A DNA stretch of 64,000 nucleotides, taken from contig CANJNY010000009.1 of assembly GCA_947475715.1 (NCBI GenBank), positions 1 to 64,000 on the forward strand, read 5' to 3'. Source of the DNA: Prolixibacteraceae bacterium. Its GTDB lineage: Bacteria; Bacteroidota; Bacteroidia; Bacteroidales; Prolixibacteraceae. The notes beneath the pieces were generated by a model that was not told the DNA's origin, ran no database searches, and saw only the letters and a program-made list of their open reading frames with translations. Below are positions 1 to 8,826 of the stretch, in pieces. The position numbers and the translations under genes are program-made. Each line of letters opens with the position of its first letter. Position 1 is the stretch's first letter.

Positions 1-594
1 GGATATAAAGTCAATGGGATCATTCAAACGAATGCCGAAGGATTGGCAGCCGGCCTTACCGGATTATTAGCTAAACCTGGGGAATTCAAATATATGGATC
101 TCAATGGAGATGGTGTAATCAGCGACAAGGACAGGACGGTAATTGGTGATCCGAACCCAAAATTTATGGCCAGCCTGAAACTGAATGCCGAATATAAAAA
201 TTTTGATGCCGAAGTGTTTCTAAATGGTGTTTATGGTAATGATGTCTTGTATCAGAATCAGTGGGGAAGCGCTTCCACTTCGCCATTGCGCTGGACTCAG
301 GATAACCCAACGAATGAATACCCGAGTTTACGTCAGGATCGCTCTTATTATCTCTCCGACTGGTTCGTAAAAGATGGCTCATTTTTAAGAATTCAGAATG
401 TTGCTCTTGGCTATACCTATCATCCCAAAGGTGTTAAGTGGTTCTCCGGTGCGAGAGTCTATGTTAACGCTTCAAACTTATACACCTTCACAAGTTTCAA
501 AGGGTACGATCCCGAAGTGGGAACCGATGGAATCTATTGGGGCGGAATTCCAAGGTTCCGGAAATGGACATTTGGAATCGAACTAACTTTCTAA
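1..594 (+). CDS. SusC/RagA-family TonB-dependent outer-membrane transporter, C-terminal part (5' end outside window)
   Basis: The frame is open from base 1, so this is the last roughly 197 residues of a much larger protein (SusC proteins are usually about 1000 residues). The visible part has the family's C-terminal signature: a calcium-binding-like DLNGDGVISDKDRTVIGDPNP stretch, followed by alternating aromatic beta-strands of the outer-membrane barrel ending in LTF, the usual terminal aromatic. In the family, SusC forms the TonB-powered channel that imports oligosaccharides with SusD as its lid. The SusD gene follows after 13 bases, so the two are almost certainly one operon. The start and the plug domain cannot be seen. 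Confidence 0.95.
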   Translation, partial: GYKVNGIIQTNAEGLAAGLTGLLAKPGEFKYMDLNGDGVISDKDRTVIGDPNPKFMASLKLNAEYKNFDAEVFLNGVYGNDVLYQNQWGSASTSPLRWTQDNPTNEYPSLRQDRSYYLSDWFVKDGSFLRIQNVALGYTYHPKGVKWFSGARVYVNASNLYTFTSFKGYDPEVGTDGIYWGGIPRFRKWTFGIELTF

Positions 595-607
595 AAATTC
601 AAGACGT

Positions 608-2110
608 ATGAAAACGAAGATATTCTCAATTATTGCGCTGTTTAGCCTGGTGCTGAACTCCTGCAGCCTCAAGGAAGATCCCTATGGCTTCTACTCCGAA
701 GCCAATTTTTACAAGACTCCTGCAGATGCTGAAGCCTCATTAATGTATGCGTATAATGCGCTTACATTCATAGAATACTCAAGAGGGATCTTTTATATTG
801 GTGAACTTGCCTCTGACATCTGCGATGTAAAAGCCGATGAAGGATATGGATCACAGCAGCTCAACAATTGGACCGCTGATGCGAACAATGAAACCTTAAC
901 TTATTACTTCAAATATTGCTATATCGCTATAAACAGAACGAATGCGGTGATCGATAATATTGCAAACAGCACCTTTGAGCCGGTCATCAAAAATAAACTC
1001 CTCGGTGAGGCCCATTTTCTGAGGGCATACAGCTACCTCAATCTGGCCAGGGTGTATGGATTGGTTCCGATCCAATCGACCATGGTCAAAACGATCTCGC
1101 AAACCTCGCCCAATATGGCAAAAAATATGGATGATCTCTATAATTTCATCAACTCTGACCTTAAGCTGGCTGATTCGTTTCTCGAAATTAATCAGAAGGT
1201 TGGCCGGGCTGACAAAATAGCTGCACAGGCCTTGCTTGCCAGATCGTATCTTACCATTGCCTCTTCAAAAGAGAGCGGCGTTCCAAAATACGCACAAATG
1301 ACAAAAGATGTAAAAACAATGTATGACAGTGCAGCCTTTTATTCGAGAAAGGTCTTGTACGATCAGTCTCATTATCGCCTTGATAACGACTTGCAGCATA
1401 TTTACAATGTCGATTATCCCGATGGACCAGAGCATATTTTCATTATGTCGCAGGATCGCACAGGCTTAAATGAAGGGAATTACTCAAAATTAGGGATGAT
1501 GTTTCACCCCTGGGTGGATGGGGTGCCCTATTATATTAAAAATGCAGATAATAGTCTGACTTATACCACCAATGGCTGGGAAGTATTTCAGACTACAGCC
1601 TCCTTTTATAACACGTTCTTCCTTACAGATAAGCGCAAAACAGATCTGATGGTTACAACGATTTATAATGCAAACGGGGAAATTGCGGCCTCGGTCGGTG
1701 ATAAATTCAGTTATCCGTTTACCCGGAAATATGTCGATCCGAAGTTTGTTGGTCAGAAGTCAAGTGCCAGGCCATACCTGATTCGGTTTGCAGAGGTAGC
1801 ACTGACCTTTGCCGAATCTGTAGGACCCACTTCGGAAGGGTATTTGTGGATCAACAATGTACGCACCCGTGCAGGTCTGCCTAACCTCACCGCTGGGTTG
1901 AGTGAATCGGCATTCAGGTCGGCCGTTGTTGTGGAGAGAGGCTGGGAGATGGCTTTTGAAGGCCAGCGACTATATGATCTGAGACGAAAAGCTATGGTAA
2001 CAAAAACAGATCCAAGAGCCATGGCCTCGGGTATTTCGGAGGCTATTGCAGCTTTTTATCCACTGCCTCAAATGGAAATAGATCTCAATACAAGTTTATC
2101 CAATCAATAA
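608..2110 (+). CDS. SusD/RagB-family nutrient-binding outer-membrane lipoprotein
   Basis: A 500-residue protein with a lipoprotein signal (lipobox ending at Cys19, LVLNSC), then the SusD-type N-terminal motif in which the mature chain starts SLKEDPYGFYSEANFY. The helical TPR-like body includes LLGEAHFLRAYSYLNLARVYG, and the C-terminal region carries RLYDLRR and FYPLPQMEIDLN, the common end of this family. It should sit on the cell surface, bind glycan and cap the SusC channel encoded just upstream. The length is normal for the family. The gene lies 13 bases after susC and 19 bases before the next lipoprotein, which supports one transcript. Confidence 0.95.
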   Translation: MKTKIFSIIALFSLVLNSCSLKEDPYGFYSEANFYKTPADAEASLMYAYNALTFIEYSRGIFYIGELASDICDVKADEGYGSQQLNNWTADANNETLTYYFKYCYIAINRTNAVIDNIANSTFEPVIKNKLLGEAHFLRAYSYLNLARVYGLVPIQSTMVKTISQTSPNMAKNMDDLYNFINSDLKLADSFLEINQKVGRADKIAAQALLARSYLTIASSKESGVPKYAQMTKDVKTMYDSAAFYSRKVLYDQSHYRLDNDLQHIYNVDYPDGPEHIFIMSQDRTGLNEGNYSKLGMMFHPWVDGVPYYIKNADNSLTYTTNGWEVFQTTASFYNTFFLTDKRKTDLMVTTIYNANGEIAASVGDKFSYPFTRKYVDPKFVGQKSSARPYLIRFAEVALTFAESVGPTSEGYLWINNVRTRAGLPNLTAGLSESAFRSAVVVERGWEMAFEGQRLYDLRRKAMVTKTDPRAMASGISEAIAAFYPLPQMEIDLNTSLSNQ

Positions 2111-2129
2111 TAAAGTAAAATCGATAGTT

Positions 2130-3011
2130 ATGAAACGGTATAAATTTATATTTCTGACTCTTACACTGGTAACGATGTTTGCCTGTCAGAAGGATCCTCT
2201 GCTTGAAATAAAAGACGGTGGATGGAATAAGGAGCGGAATATCATCGGAATCTCTTTTGCAGGACAGATCGGTCAAACAACAATTGTCAGAGAAGGTGCC
2301 GATGCTTCGGTTGCATTTCTGGATTATTCCGATGATTTTAGTAATATTCTGATCAACTCCCTCGAAATATCCTTTGGGGCAACCGCATCAGTCAAGGCAG
2401 GTGACAAATTAAATTTTAATAACCCCGAAAAGACGGCAACAATAACCATCACACCGGTTAATGGGAATCCGCTGATCTGGAAAATTGTCGCAGGATCATA
2501 CATTAATCCCTATAAAGGAACCTGGAGTATTCACTCCTTCCGCATGAAATGGGACGACTGGAATGGCTGGGGCCTTAATGGAGAGGCGAATGTAGCTGAT
2601 AAAATCAGCTCAGCGGCCAATGGAATGGATGATGTTTTCACATTCGGGGGGATTGATGGAGTAGACGAAGTTTCAGGTGCCTATTATGGTTCATACCAAA
2701 GGGCAGGCGGCCCAAATGGAGCTTTCGGAACTTACACCTCCCCATTGGGAAATGACTGGAGTGATCTGCTTGGACAATTGCCTAATGGAAATGGGAAATA
2801 CTATATCAAAAAGGATAATACAATTTCTGTTAATATAGATGGAAAGACCAAAATGTATAACTCCAAGGGCTCAACGGCAACAGATGGTTCCACAATGACT
2901 TATAGTCTTTATACCAATCAGATCTGGAGCATTGACTGGGATGATTATTATGGCACCGAAAATCAATTGAAGGTGATCTATGAGCTTTACTATATTTTAA
3001 AGAAACAATAA
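2130..3011 (+). CDS. SusE/SusF-position surface lipoprotein, possible glycan-binding protein
   Basis: A 293-residue lipoprotein with Cys19 in the lipobox TMFACQ. Residues 35-125 look like a beta-sandwich (Ig-like or DUF5018-like) module, with the phrase ITITPVNGNPLIWKI typical of such domains in Bacteroidota surface proteins. The rest is rich in Gly, Trp, Asn and Tyr, consistent with a carbohydrate-binding surface. Its place right after SusC and SusD is where SusE/SusF or surface glycan-binding proteins are normally encoded, so a role in holding polysaccharide at the cell surface is inferred from context, not from a recognised catalytic motif. It is followed by a long inverted repeat at 3020-3072. 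Confidence 0.7.
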   Translation: MKRYKFIFLTLTLVTMFACQKDPLLEIKDGGWNKERNIIGISFAGQIGQTTIVREGADASVAFLDYSDDFSNILINSLEISFGATASVKAGDKLNFNNPEKTATITITPVNGNPLIWKIVAGSYINPYKGTWSIHSFRMKWDDWNGWGLNGEANVADKISSAANGMDDVFTFGGIDGVDEVSGAYYGSYQRAGGPNGAFGTYTSPLGNDWSDLLGQLPNGNGKYYIKKDNTISVNIDGKTKMYNSKGSTATDGSTMTYSLYTNQIWSIDWDDYYGTENQLKVIYELYYILKKQ

Positions 3012-3019
3012 ATCAATAT

Positions 3020-3072
3020 AACACCCATAATATCTTCCTCTATATTTTGAGTAGGGAAGAGTTATGGGTGTT
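3020..3072 (+). terminator. Long hairpin between the SusCD-lipoprotein block and the glycosidase genes
   Basis: AACACCCATAA at 3020-3030 is perfectly complementary to TTATGGGTGTT at 3062-3072. Nested inside, TCTTCC (3033-3038) pairs with GGAAGA (3055-3060). The result is a long stem with a roughly 16-base loop. There is no run of T after it, so it may act as a partial terminator, a processing or stability element, or both. It would allow the surface-binding genes to be expressed more strongly than the enzymes downstream. Confidence 0.6.
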
Positions 3073-3104
3073 CTGGCAATAATTATTTCGTAAACTAACT
3101 GCTC

Positions 3105-4604
3105 ATGAAGCGACTTTTGATCTTGATACTGCTGTTTAATTTATCGTTATCCTGTAAAAAGGATTCGGGGTCGGATAAGGTTATAATTGATACAAAAAAT
3201 GATCTGACGATTAAAAATAGTTTAATCACCTCTTCATTTGTGGGCAATGGTGTTCAATGGGGTGGGTATGATGTTTTAAATTACTGGACGGGCAGCCCCA
3301 CATTAGCCCAGGGTGACTGGGATAAGTTGTTCAAAAGGGTCCGGTTTATGCGCCCCCCGTTGGTGAGGATCATGGTTTCCGCCGGTTGGAATTATATGAA
3401 TTATACTGTTTTTGATCCTTCAAAAAGTGATCCTGTTCTGATTAAGATACTCGATTTCTGTCAGACCGAGGGGATTTCTGTGATGATCGGTGAGTGGGGG
3501 CATTCGGGTGGAACTTCGATTGATCAGGAGTGGCTTGAAAATTCTGCCAAATTTCTGGAGTACTTATTGAAAATTAAAAAGTACACCTGCATCAAATATT
3601 TCAATATGGTGAATGAGCCTAACGGCAATTGGTCCAGCATTAACGGAAACTACGCACTTTGGAAAACCCTCATTGAACAATTTTATGGCAAACTCACTGA
3701 AAAAGGGATCAATTCGGCTATTAAAATTATTGGACCCGACATTGCGGTATGGGACACCAACCTGACCTCATGGATCATTAACGCAGATTTTGATCTGGGG
3801 GCCAAAATCGGGGCTTATGATATTCATACCTATCCTACCGATATTCAGGTGCAGGAGGGAACATATCAAAGTATGGTTAAAGCATACCGGAACGTAGCTC
3901 CGGCCTCAAAGGAGATGTTGATGACTGAACTGGGATTTAAGTATGATGCCTCTTCCGATTTGGGTAAAGAGAATGCCCGGTTGATTGCCGCCGACCCTTT
4001 TACTTCTGACGACAGCAATATGATGATATTTAAATCGTTTTACGGGATAGATATGTCTGCTGCCCTGATTCAGAACATGCTTACGGGATACTCAGGCTCG
4101 CTTCTCTGGGACCTTGACGATGCCATGTATAACATTGATGGCGGAGGTTCGACCAAACTAAAAAGATGGGGATTCTGGAATATTCTGGGTTCTGAAAAAT
4201 TTGGTGGTGCTGCAGATGAAAACATCCGCCCATGGTTTTATCCAATCTCTTTATTGTGCCGGTATTTCCCTCAAGGCTCACAAATATATGATGTTGCGTT
4301 GCCAGACAAGAAAGGACTCCAGGCTGTAGCTGCGAAAAAAGAGGGGAATTATACCATAGCAATCGTCAATTCGAGTTATGTAAGCTATGATATCAATTTG
4401 AAGATGGAAAGTGGAGTAGCGATCTCTTCGCTGAATTATTATGCCTATATATCCGGAGCCGGAGCCTCTTTTACGGGTAAAATTGATACGGACGGTTTTG
4501 CTGTGCCCGAAGAATCCAATGTTGGGATTGATTTTCAAAAAGGAGATGGAAAAGCGATAACCGTTCCGGGGAAATCGTTTTTGCTTTTTACCAATATCAA
4601 ATAA
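3105..4604 (+). CDS. Clan GH-A-like secreted glycosidase lipoprotein (cellulase/mannanase-like fold)
   Basis: A 499-residue lipoprotein (lipobox Cys17, LSLSCKK). The TIM-barrel body carries the clan GH-A signature: VNEPNG with the likely acid/base Glu171, a His-Thr-Tyr strand end near 241, and MTELGF with the likely nucleophile Glu275. WGFWN and ENIRPWFYP near residue 350-390 line the barrel end, and a small beta-sandwich finishes the protein. The exact GH family is not clear; GH5- or GH39-like are reasonable. It is a paralogue of the protein at 5672-7207, and the two flank a GH130 gene, which suggests successive cleavage of a beta-linked, perhaps mannose-containing, glycan. A surface or periplasm-facing membrane anchor is likely. 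Confidence 0.8.
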   Translation: MKRLLILILLFNLSLSCKKDSGSDKVIIDTKNDLTIKNSLITSSFVGNGVQWGGYDVLNYWTGSPTLAQGDWDKLFKRVRFMRPPLVRIMVSAGWNYMNYTVFDPSKSDPVLIKILDFCQTEGISVMIGEWGHSGGTSIDQEWLENSAKFLEYLLKIKKYTCIKYFNMVNEPNGNWSSINGNYALWKTLIEQFYGKLTEKGINSAIKIIGPDIAVWDTNLTSWIINADFDLGAKIGAYDIHTYPTDIQVQEGTYQSMVKAYRNVAPASKEMLMTELGFKYDASSDLGKENARLIAADPFTSDDSNMMIFKSFYGIDMSAALIQNMLTGYSGSLLWDLDDAMYNIDGGGSTKLKRWGFWNILGSEKFGGAADENIRPWFYPISLLCRYFPQGSQIYDVALPDKKGLQAVAAKKEGNYTIAIVNSSYVSYDINLKMESGVAISSLNYYAYISGAGASFTGKIDTDGFAVPEESNVGIDFQKGDGKAITVPGKSFLLFTNIK

Positions 4605-4665
4605 TTAAGTGTTATTTATTATTATATCTGATTGAAAAATAATGCTTTAAATAAAAAATGGAAGA

Positions 4666-5679
4666 ATGATCTTAAAAAAATACGAGAATAATCCGATTTT
4701 GTCTCCTAACCCCTTAAATGACTGGGAAAATCTGGTTGTTTGTAATCCGGGGGTATGGTACGAAAATGACACTTTCTATATGCTTTACCGGGCCGCCGGC
4801 GACGATGAGAAACATGTGATACGTTTTGGGCTGGCTGTGAGTGAGGATGGGTTTGATTTTAAGCGAACCAGTGATTTGCCGGCTTTCGGGCCGAGTGAGG
4901 AGGGTCCCGATAGTGGTTGTGTGGAAGATGCCAGGATTGTGAAATTTGATGATTACTACTATGTTACTTATGCCTTCCGGCCAATTTCTCCGGGCCGCTA
5001 CTGGAATTTTGAGCATGATAAGGTTCGAACCTGGGACTTTGGCTCAAATGCCCCAACATTTCTGAAAAAGAATATGGCAAATACCGCACTTGCCATGACA
5101 AAAGATTTTAAAGTGTGGATCAGATTGGGCCGAATTACCCAATCCAATATCGATGATCGGGATGTAATCATCTTTCCCGAAAAGATAAATGGTAAATTCA
5201 CGATGCTTCATCGACCCAAGGAGTGGGTTGGCGAAGAGTGGGGAGCAGTATTTCCTGCAATCTGGCTGCGTTATTCGGATGACTTATTGACCTGGAATGA
5301 GCCCAGTCATTTACTAATGCAAGGAATTGAAGGGGGATGGGAAGAGAAAATCGGGGGCTCCACACCCCCTCTCAGGACTGAGGCTGGTTGGCTGGTGCTG
5401 TACCACGGAGTCGAGAACGGCGGCACAGGTTATTACAGGGTCGGAGCGGTTTTGCTCGATCTGAATGACCCCACAAAAATTATTGGCAGGACAAAAAATC
5501 CGATTCTTGAACCCGAGTTCGATTATGAGATTAACGGCTTTTACAAAGGGTGCGTATTCCCAACTGGAAACGTAATTGTAGATGATATATTATATGTATA
5601 TTACGGCGGTGCTGACAAGTACGTAGGAGTGGCCACCTGTCCTCTTCAGGAGTTGTTGGATCAAATTATAAATGCATGA
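4666..5679 (+). CDS. GH130 family beta-mannoside phosphorylase or hydrolase
   Basis: A 337-residue cytoplasmic-type protein without signal peptide. It shows the five-bladed-propeller pattern of GH130: ENNPILSPNP at the start, the GCVEDARI motif (residues 84-91, the catalytic Asp being Asp88) and WEEKIGGSTPPLRTEAGW around residue 225, followed by YHGVENGG. GH130 members phosphorolyse or hydrolyse beta-1,2- or beta-1,4-mannosides. Which of the two applies depends on phosphate-binding residues that I cannot assign with confidence. It lies between two paralogous GH-A-like genes, overlaps the next gene slightly, and is followed by a sodium symporter. It probably handles imported disaccharides or short oligosaccharides. 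Confidence 0.88.
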   Translation: MILKKYENNPILSPNPLNDWENLVVCNPGVWYENDTFYMLYRAAGDDEKHVIRFGLAVSEDGFDFKRTSDLPAFGPSEEGPDSGCVEDARIVKFDDYYYVTYAFRPISPGRYWNFEHDKVRTWDFGSNAPTFLKKNMANTALAMTKDFKVWIRLGRITQSNIDDRDVIIFPEKINGKFTMLHRPKEWVGEEWGAVFPAIWLRYSDDLLTWNEPSHLLMQGIEGGWEEKIGGSTPPLRTEAGWLVLYHGVENGGTGYYRVGAVLLDLNDPTKIIGRTKNPILEPEFDYEINGFYKGCVFPTGNVIVDDILYVYYGGADKYVGVATCPLQELLDQIINA

Positions 5680-7207
5680 TATGAGACCCATCCTGATTAT
5701 TTTTGCTTTGTACTTTTCCCTTAACGGATATACCCAAAATCATTCCAATACCGCAGTAATCTATACTGATCAGGTAATTACAACTGACTATATCGGCAAT
5801 GGTGTCCAATGGTCGGCATATCCCCATGCTGATTCTCCTGAAGCAGAATGGGGCGATCTGATGACTGCCAAAAAATGGAAAATGATTTTTGACCGCCTCG
5901 ATTTTATGAGACCAAAGCTGGTTCGGGTAATGGATCAGGCCAACTGGAGGTATCTTAAAGGATTTGACCAGAAAGGGGAGCCAATTCTTGATTTTAACTC
6001 ACCCGAAGTTAAGACACTGCAAAAGCTTCTGGATTATTGCCAGAAAAATAAGATCACTGTTTTGTTTGGAGAATGGGGGTGTCCCTCCCAGATTAAAGGT
6101 TCTGACTCTTCGGGTCACTTTAAGGGGGCAAACGATCCAGGATGGATAAATATGATCGTTAAATATCTTGATTTCCTGATCAATACCAAAGGTTATACCT
6201 GTCTTAAATATTATAATTTGGTCAATGAACCCAATGGTTACTGGGCTTCCACGGAAGGGAACTGGGAGGAGTGGAGTGAAGGTGTAAAGATGCTCCATAA
6301 GGCGCTGACTGAAAATGGTCTGGTTGCCAAAATCCAGATCGCCGGCCCTGATGTCGTTGCCGAGTACGACAATCCTGTTTCCAAATATACCGGTATCGAG
6401 TGGGTTGCTGAATCAACCCGACAGCTGGATGACCAATTGGGGATTTACGAAATTCATGCCTATACCAATTATGATCTGGTGCAGAGCGGGAATTTTGCCA
6501 AACTTTATAGTGGCATTGCCCAACTGGCAAAAAGGGTGAAAAAGCCAATTATCTTCGGGGAGATTGGTTTTGATAAAATGACGGAGGAGAATCAGAAACG
6601 GGTCAAAACTGATCGCTATGCCAGCGAAGACAGTCAAATGTCTGTCTATGATTTTAGTTATGGTGTCGACATGGCAGATGTAGCCATTCAGATTATGAAT
6701 TCCGGTTATTCCGGCGCTGCGGCGTGGGACCTTGATGATGCCATGCATACTCTGGGCGATCAGGGAGATAAAAGCAAACTCAAAAGATGGGGATTCTGGA
6801 ATAGTCTGGGTACCGAAATCTGCAATAACCCTGCAGACGAAAATATACGCCCCTGGTTTTATTCCTGGTCGCTGCTTTGCCGTTACTTCCCCAATGGTAT
6901 TAACATTGTAAAATCTGACAGTATCGCCATTGAAGGGGTAAGAATGGTGGCCGGAGTTAAAGAGGGGGCCATAACGATTGCATTGGTGAACAATGGATCA
7001 CTGAATCAAAAACTTCAGTTGAAACTTGATGGATCGTTGATTTTAAAGAGCTTTAAGAAATTCATTTATAGTAATACTATTCGGCCGGTTGATGGCAAAG
7101 GGTTTCCGGTACCACAGGAAACAGGTTTTCTTAACCTTTCGGGGGGAGAAATGCAAGTCGAAATTCCGGCAAAAAGTTTAATAATGTATACCACCTTCAA
7201 CTTCTGA
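5672..7207 (+). CDS. Clan GH-A-like secreted glycosidase, paralogue of 3105-4604
   Basis: A 511-residue protein with a short hydrophobic signal but no lipobox Cys, so probably periplasmic rather than lipid-anchored, unlike its paralogue. The same catalytic layout is present: VNEPNG with likely acid/base Glu186, IHAYTN near 261, and FGEIGF with likely nucleophile Glu297, then WDLDDAMH and KRWGFWN. The ATG at 5672 overlaps the GH130 stop by 8 bases; an in-frame ATG at 5681, just after that stop, would give a cleaner signal peptide, so either start is possible. Two related enzymes with different anchoring suggest one acts at the surface and one in the periplasm on shorter products. Confidence 0.8.
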   Translation: MHDMRPILIIFALYFSLNGYTQNHSNTAVIYTDQVITTDYIGNGVQWSAYPHADSPEAEWGDLMTAKKWKMIFDRLDFMRPKLVRVMDQANWRYLKGFDQKGEPILDFNSPEVKTLQKLLDYCQKNKITVLFGEWGCPSQIKGSDSSGHFKGANDPGWINMIVKYLDFLINTKGYTCLKYYNLVNEPNGYWASTEGNWEEWSEGVKMLHKALTENGLVAKIQIAGPDVVAEYDNPVSKYTGIEWVAESTRQLDDQLGIYEIHAYTNYDLVQSGNFAKLYSGIAQLAKRVKKPIIFGEIGFDKMTEENQKRVKTDRYASEDSQMSVYDFSYGVDMADVAIQIMNSGYSGAAAWDLDDAMHTLGDQGDKSKLKRWGFWNSLGTEICNNPADENIRPWFYSWSLLCRYFPNGINIVKSDSIAIEGVRMVAGVKEGAITIALVNNGSLNQKLQLKLDGSLILKSFKKFIYSNTIRPVDGKGFPVPQETGFLNLSGGEMQVEIPAKSLIMYTTFNF

Positions 7208-7212
7208 GAAAT

Positions 7213-8820
7213 ATGTCATTCCTAACTAATCTCAATATTGCTGATCTTCTGATTATCATCTTATATATTATAGGAATTACCTGGTGGGGTTTAAAAAATG
7301 CGAAGAATGAGACTTCAAACGACTATTTTCTGGCAGGCCGGAATATGACCTGGATCGTTGTCGGGCTCTCCCTTTTTTCGGCCAGTATTTCAACCTCTAC
7401 GCTGATTGGACACTCGGGTTCAACCTACCAATATGGGATGGTGATCTTTAATTATAACCTGATTTCAATCCTGGTCATGATTTTCTTTGCGTGGATATTT
7501 CTCCCATTTTATATTAAGTCGGGAGTTTTCACTATGCCCGAGTTTCTTGAACGGCGGTTTGATCACCGTTCCAAATATTATTTTTCCGGCATTTCGGTTT
7601 TTGGAGGGATTTTCATGGATGTTTCTGCCACCCTTTATGGGAGTGCAATGATTTTTAAGATTATCTTTCCTGAGATGGAATTACAGGTTATTGTGATAAT
7701 TGCTGCCCTGATTGTTGCGTCGTATACCATTCCGGGGGGATTAAACTCCGTGATCAAAACAGAGGTGATTCAGGCTGTCATCCTTATCGCAGGCTCAGTA
7801 TTACTGGCAGTTATTGCTCAACATAATGTGGGCAGCTGGGCCGTTTTATCCCAAAGGTTTCATGACACGGTCTATCTCCATCTGATTCGCAGTGCCAATG
7901 ATATTGCGATTCCCTGGCCTGCCCTCATCCTTTCACTTCCTATCCTGGGATTCTATTTCTGGGGAAACAACCAGCAACTGGTTCAGCGGGTCCTATCTGC
8001 AAAATCGGTCGATCACGGAAGAAAAGGGGTCTTGCTGACAGGTCTACTCACCATGCTTACCCTCTATTTTATTTTTATTCCGGCGATGCAGGCTGCTGCC
8101 GCCTTTCCAAATGTAAATCCCCCGGACGGAATTTATCCCAAGATGGTGACGACCTGGATGCCAACGATTTTCCTGGGGATTATGCTTGCTGTGATGATCT
8201 CCGCGCTGACTGCAAGTCTGAGTGCATGTCTTAATTCTGTCTCCACACTTTTTACGATGGATTTCTATCGGAAGATTGATAAAAATGCAAGTTCGAAAAA
8301 ACTGGTCCGGGTAGGGCAGATCTGTTCAACGGTTGTCCTTATTGTTGGGATATTTTGGGCACCCCAAATCCGGAAGTTTGGTACCTTAATTAACTATTAC
8401 AATGAGATGCTGTCGTATGTCGGACCACCAATAGTAGCCGCTTTTATGCTTGGACTATTCTGGAAGCGGGCCAATGGGACGGGTATCTTTGCGGGTCTTC
8501 TTTCGACATTTATAATGGCTCTTTTTATGATTTTTTATGGCAAAGAGCATTTCATTCAGTCGGTTCAGAATCCCGGAGCCCCTTTGCACTGGCTCTATCT
8601 GGCCCCAATAAATTTCGCATTTGTATCCCTGGTAATGGTTGTAGTCAGTTTGATGACTGCTCCACCACCTAAGGAGAAAGTTCAGGGAAATGTGATCACC
8701 CGTCAGTTTTTTATTGATGAAGCCCAAGCCTATAAGAATGTGAAGTTCTATAACGATTTCAGGGTCTGGGCCGTTTCGCTGTTTGTGCTCTGTTTTGTTA
8801 TGATGTTTATTTACTGGTAA
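7213..8820 (+). CDS. Sodium/solute symporter family (SSS) transporter
   Basis: A 535-residue polytopic inner-membrane protein with about 13 hydrophobic segments. The first helix is followed by the SSS phrase NDYFLAGRNMTWIVVGLSLF and then SASISTSTLIG, the sodium-site region of this family, and the length is typical. Relatives import sugars, sialic acid, proline or other small solutes with sodium. It starts 5 bases after the GH-A-like gene, so it is likely co-transcribed and takes up a mono- or disaccharide released by the enzymes encoded upstream. The gene ends 6 bases before the stop of the convergent minus-strand cluster, with no room for a conventional terminator. Confidence 0.93.
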   Translation: MSFLTNLNIADLLIIILYIIGITWWGLKNAKNETSNDYFLAGRNMTWIVVGLSLFSASISTSTLIGHSGSTYQYGMVIFNYNLISILVMIFFAWIFLPFYIKSGVFTMPEFLERRFDHRSKYYFSGISVFGGIFMDVSATLYGSAMIFKIIFPEMELQVIVIIAALIVASYTIPGGLNSVIKTEVIQAVILIAGSVLLAVIAQHNVGSWAVLSQRFHDTVYLHLIRSANDIAIPWPALILSLPILGFYFWGNNQQLVQRVLSAKSVDHGRKGVLLTGLLTMLTLYFIFIPAMQAAAAFPNVNPPDGIYPKMVTTWMPTIFLGIMLAVMISALTASLSACLNSVSTLFTMDFYRKIDKNASSKKLVRVGQICSTVVLIVGIFWAPQIRKFGTLINYYNEMLSYVGPPIVAAFMLGLFWKRANGTGIFAGLLSTFIMALFMIFYGKEHFIQSVQNPGAPLHWLYLAPINFAFVSLVMVVVSLMTAPPPKEKVQGNVITRQFFIDEAQAYKNVKFYNDFRVWAVSLFVLCFVMMFIYW

Positions 8821-8826
8821 TGACTA

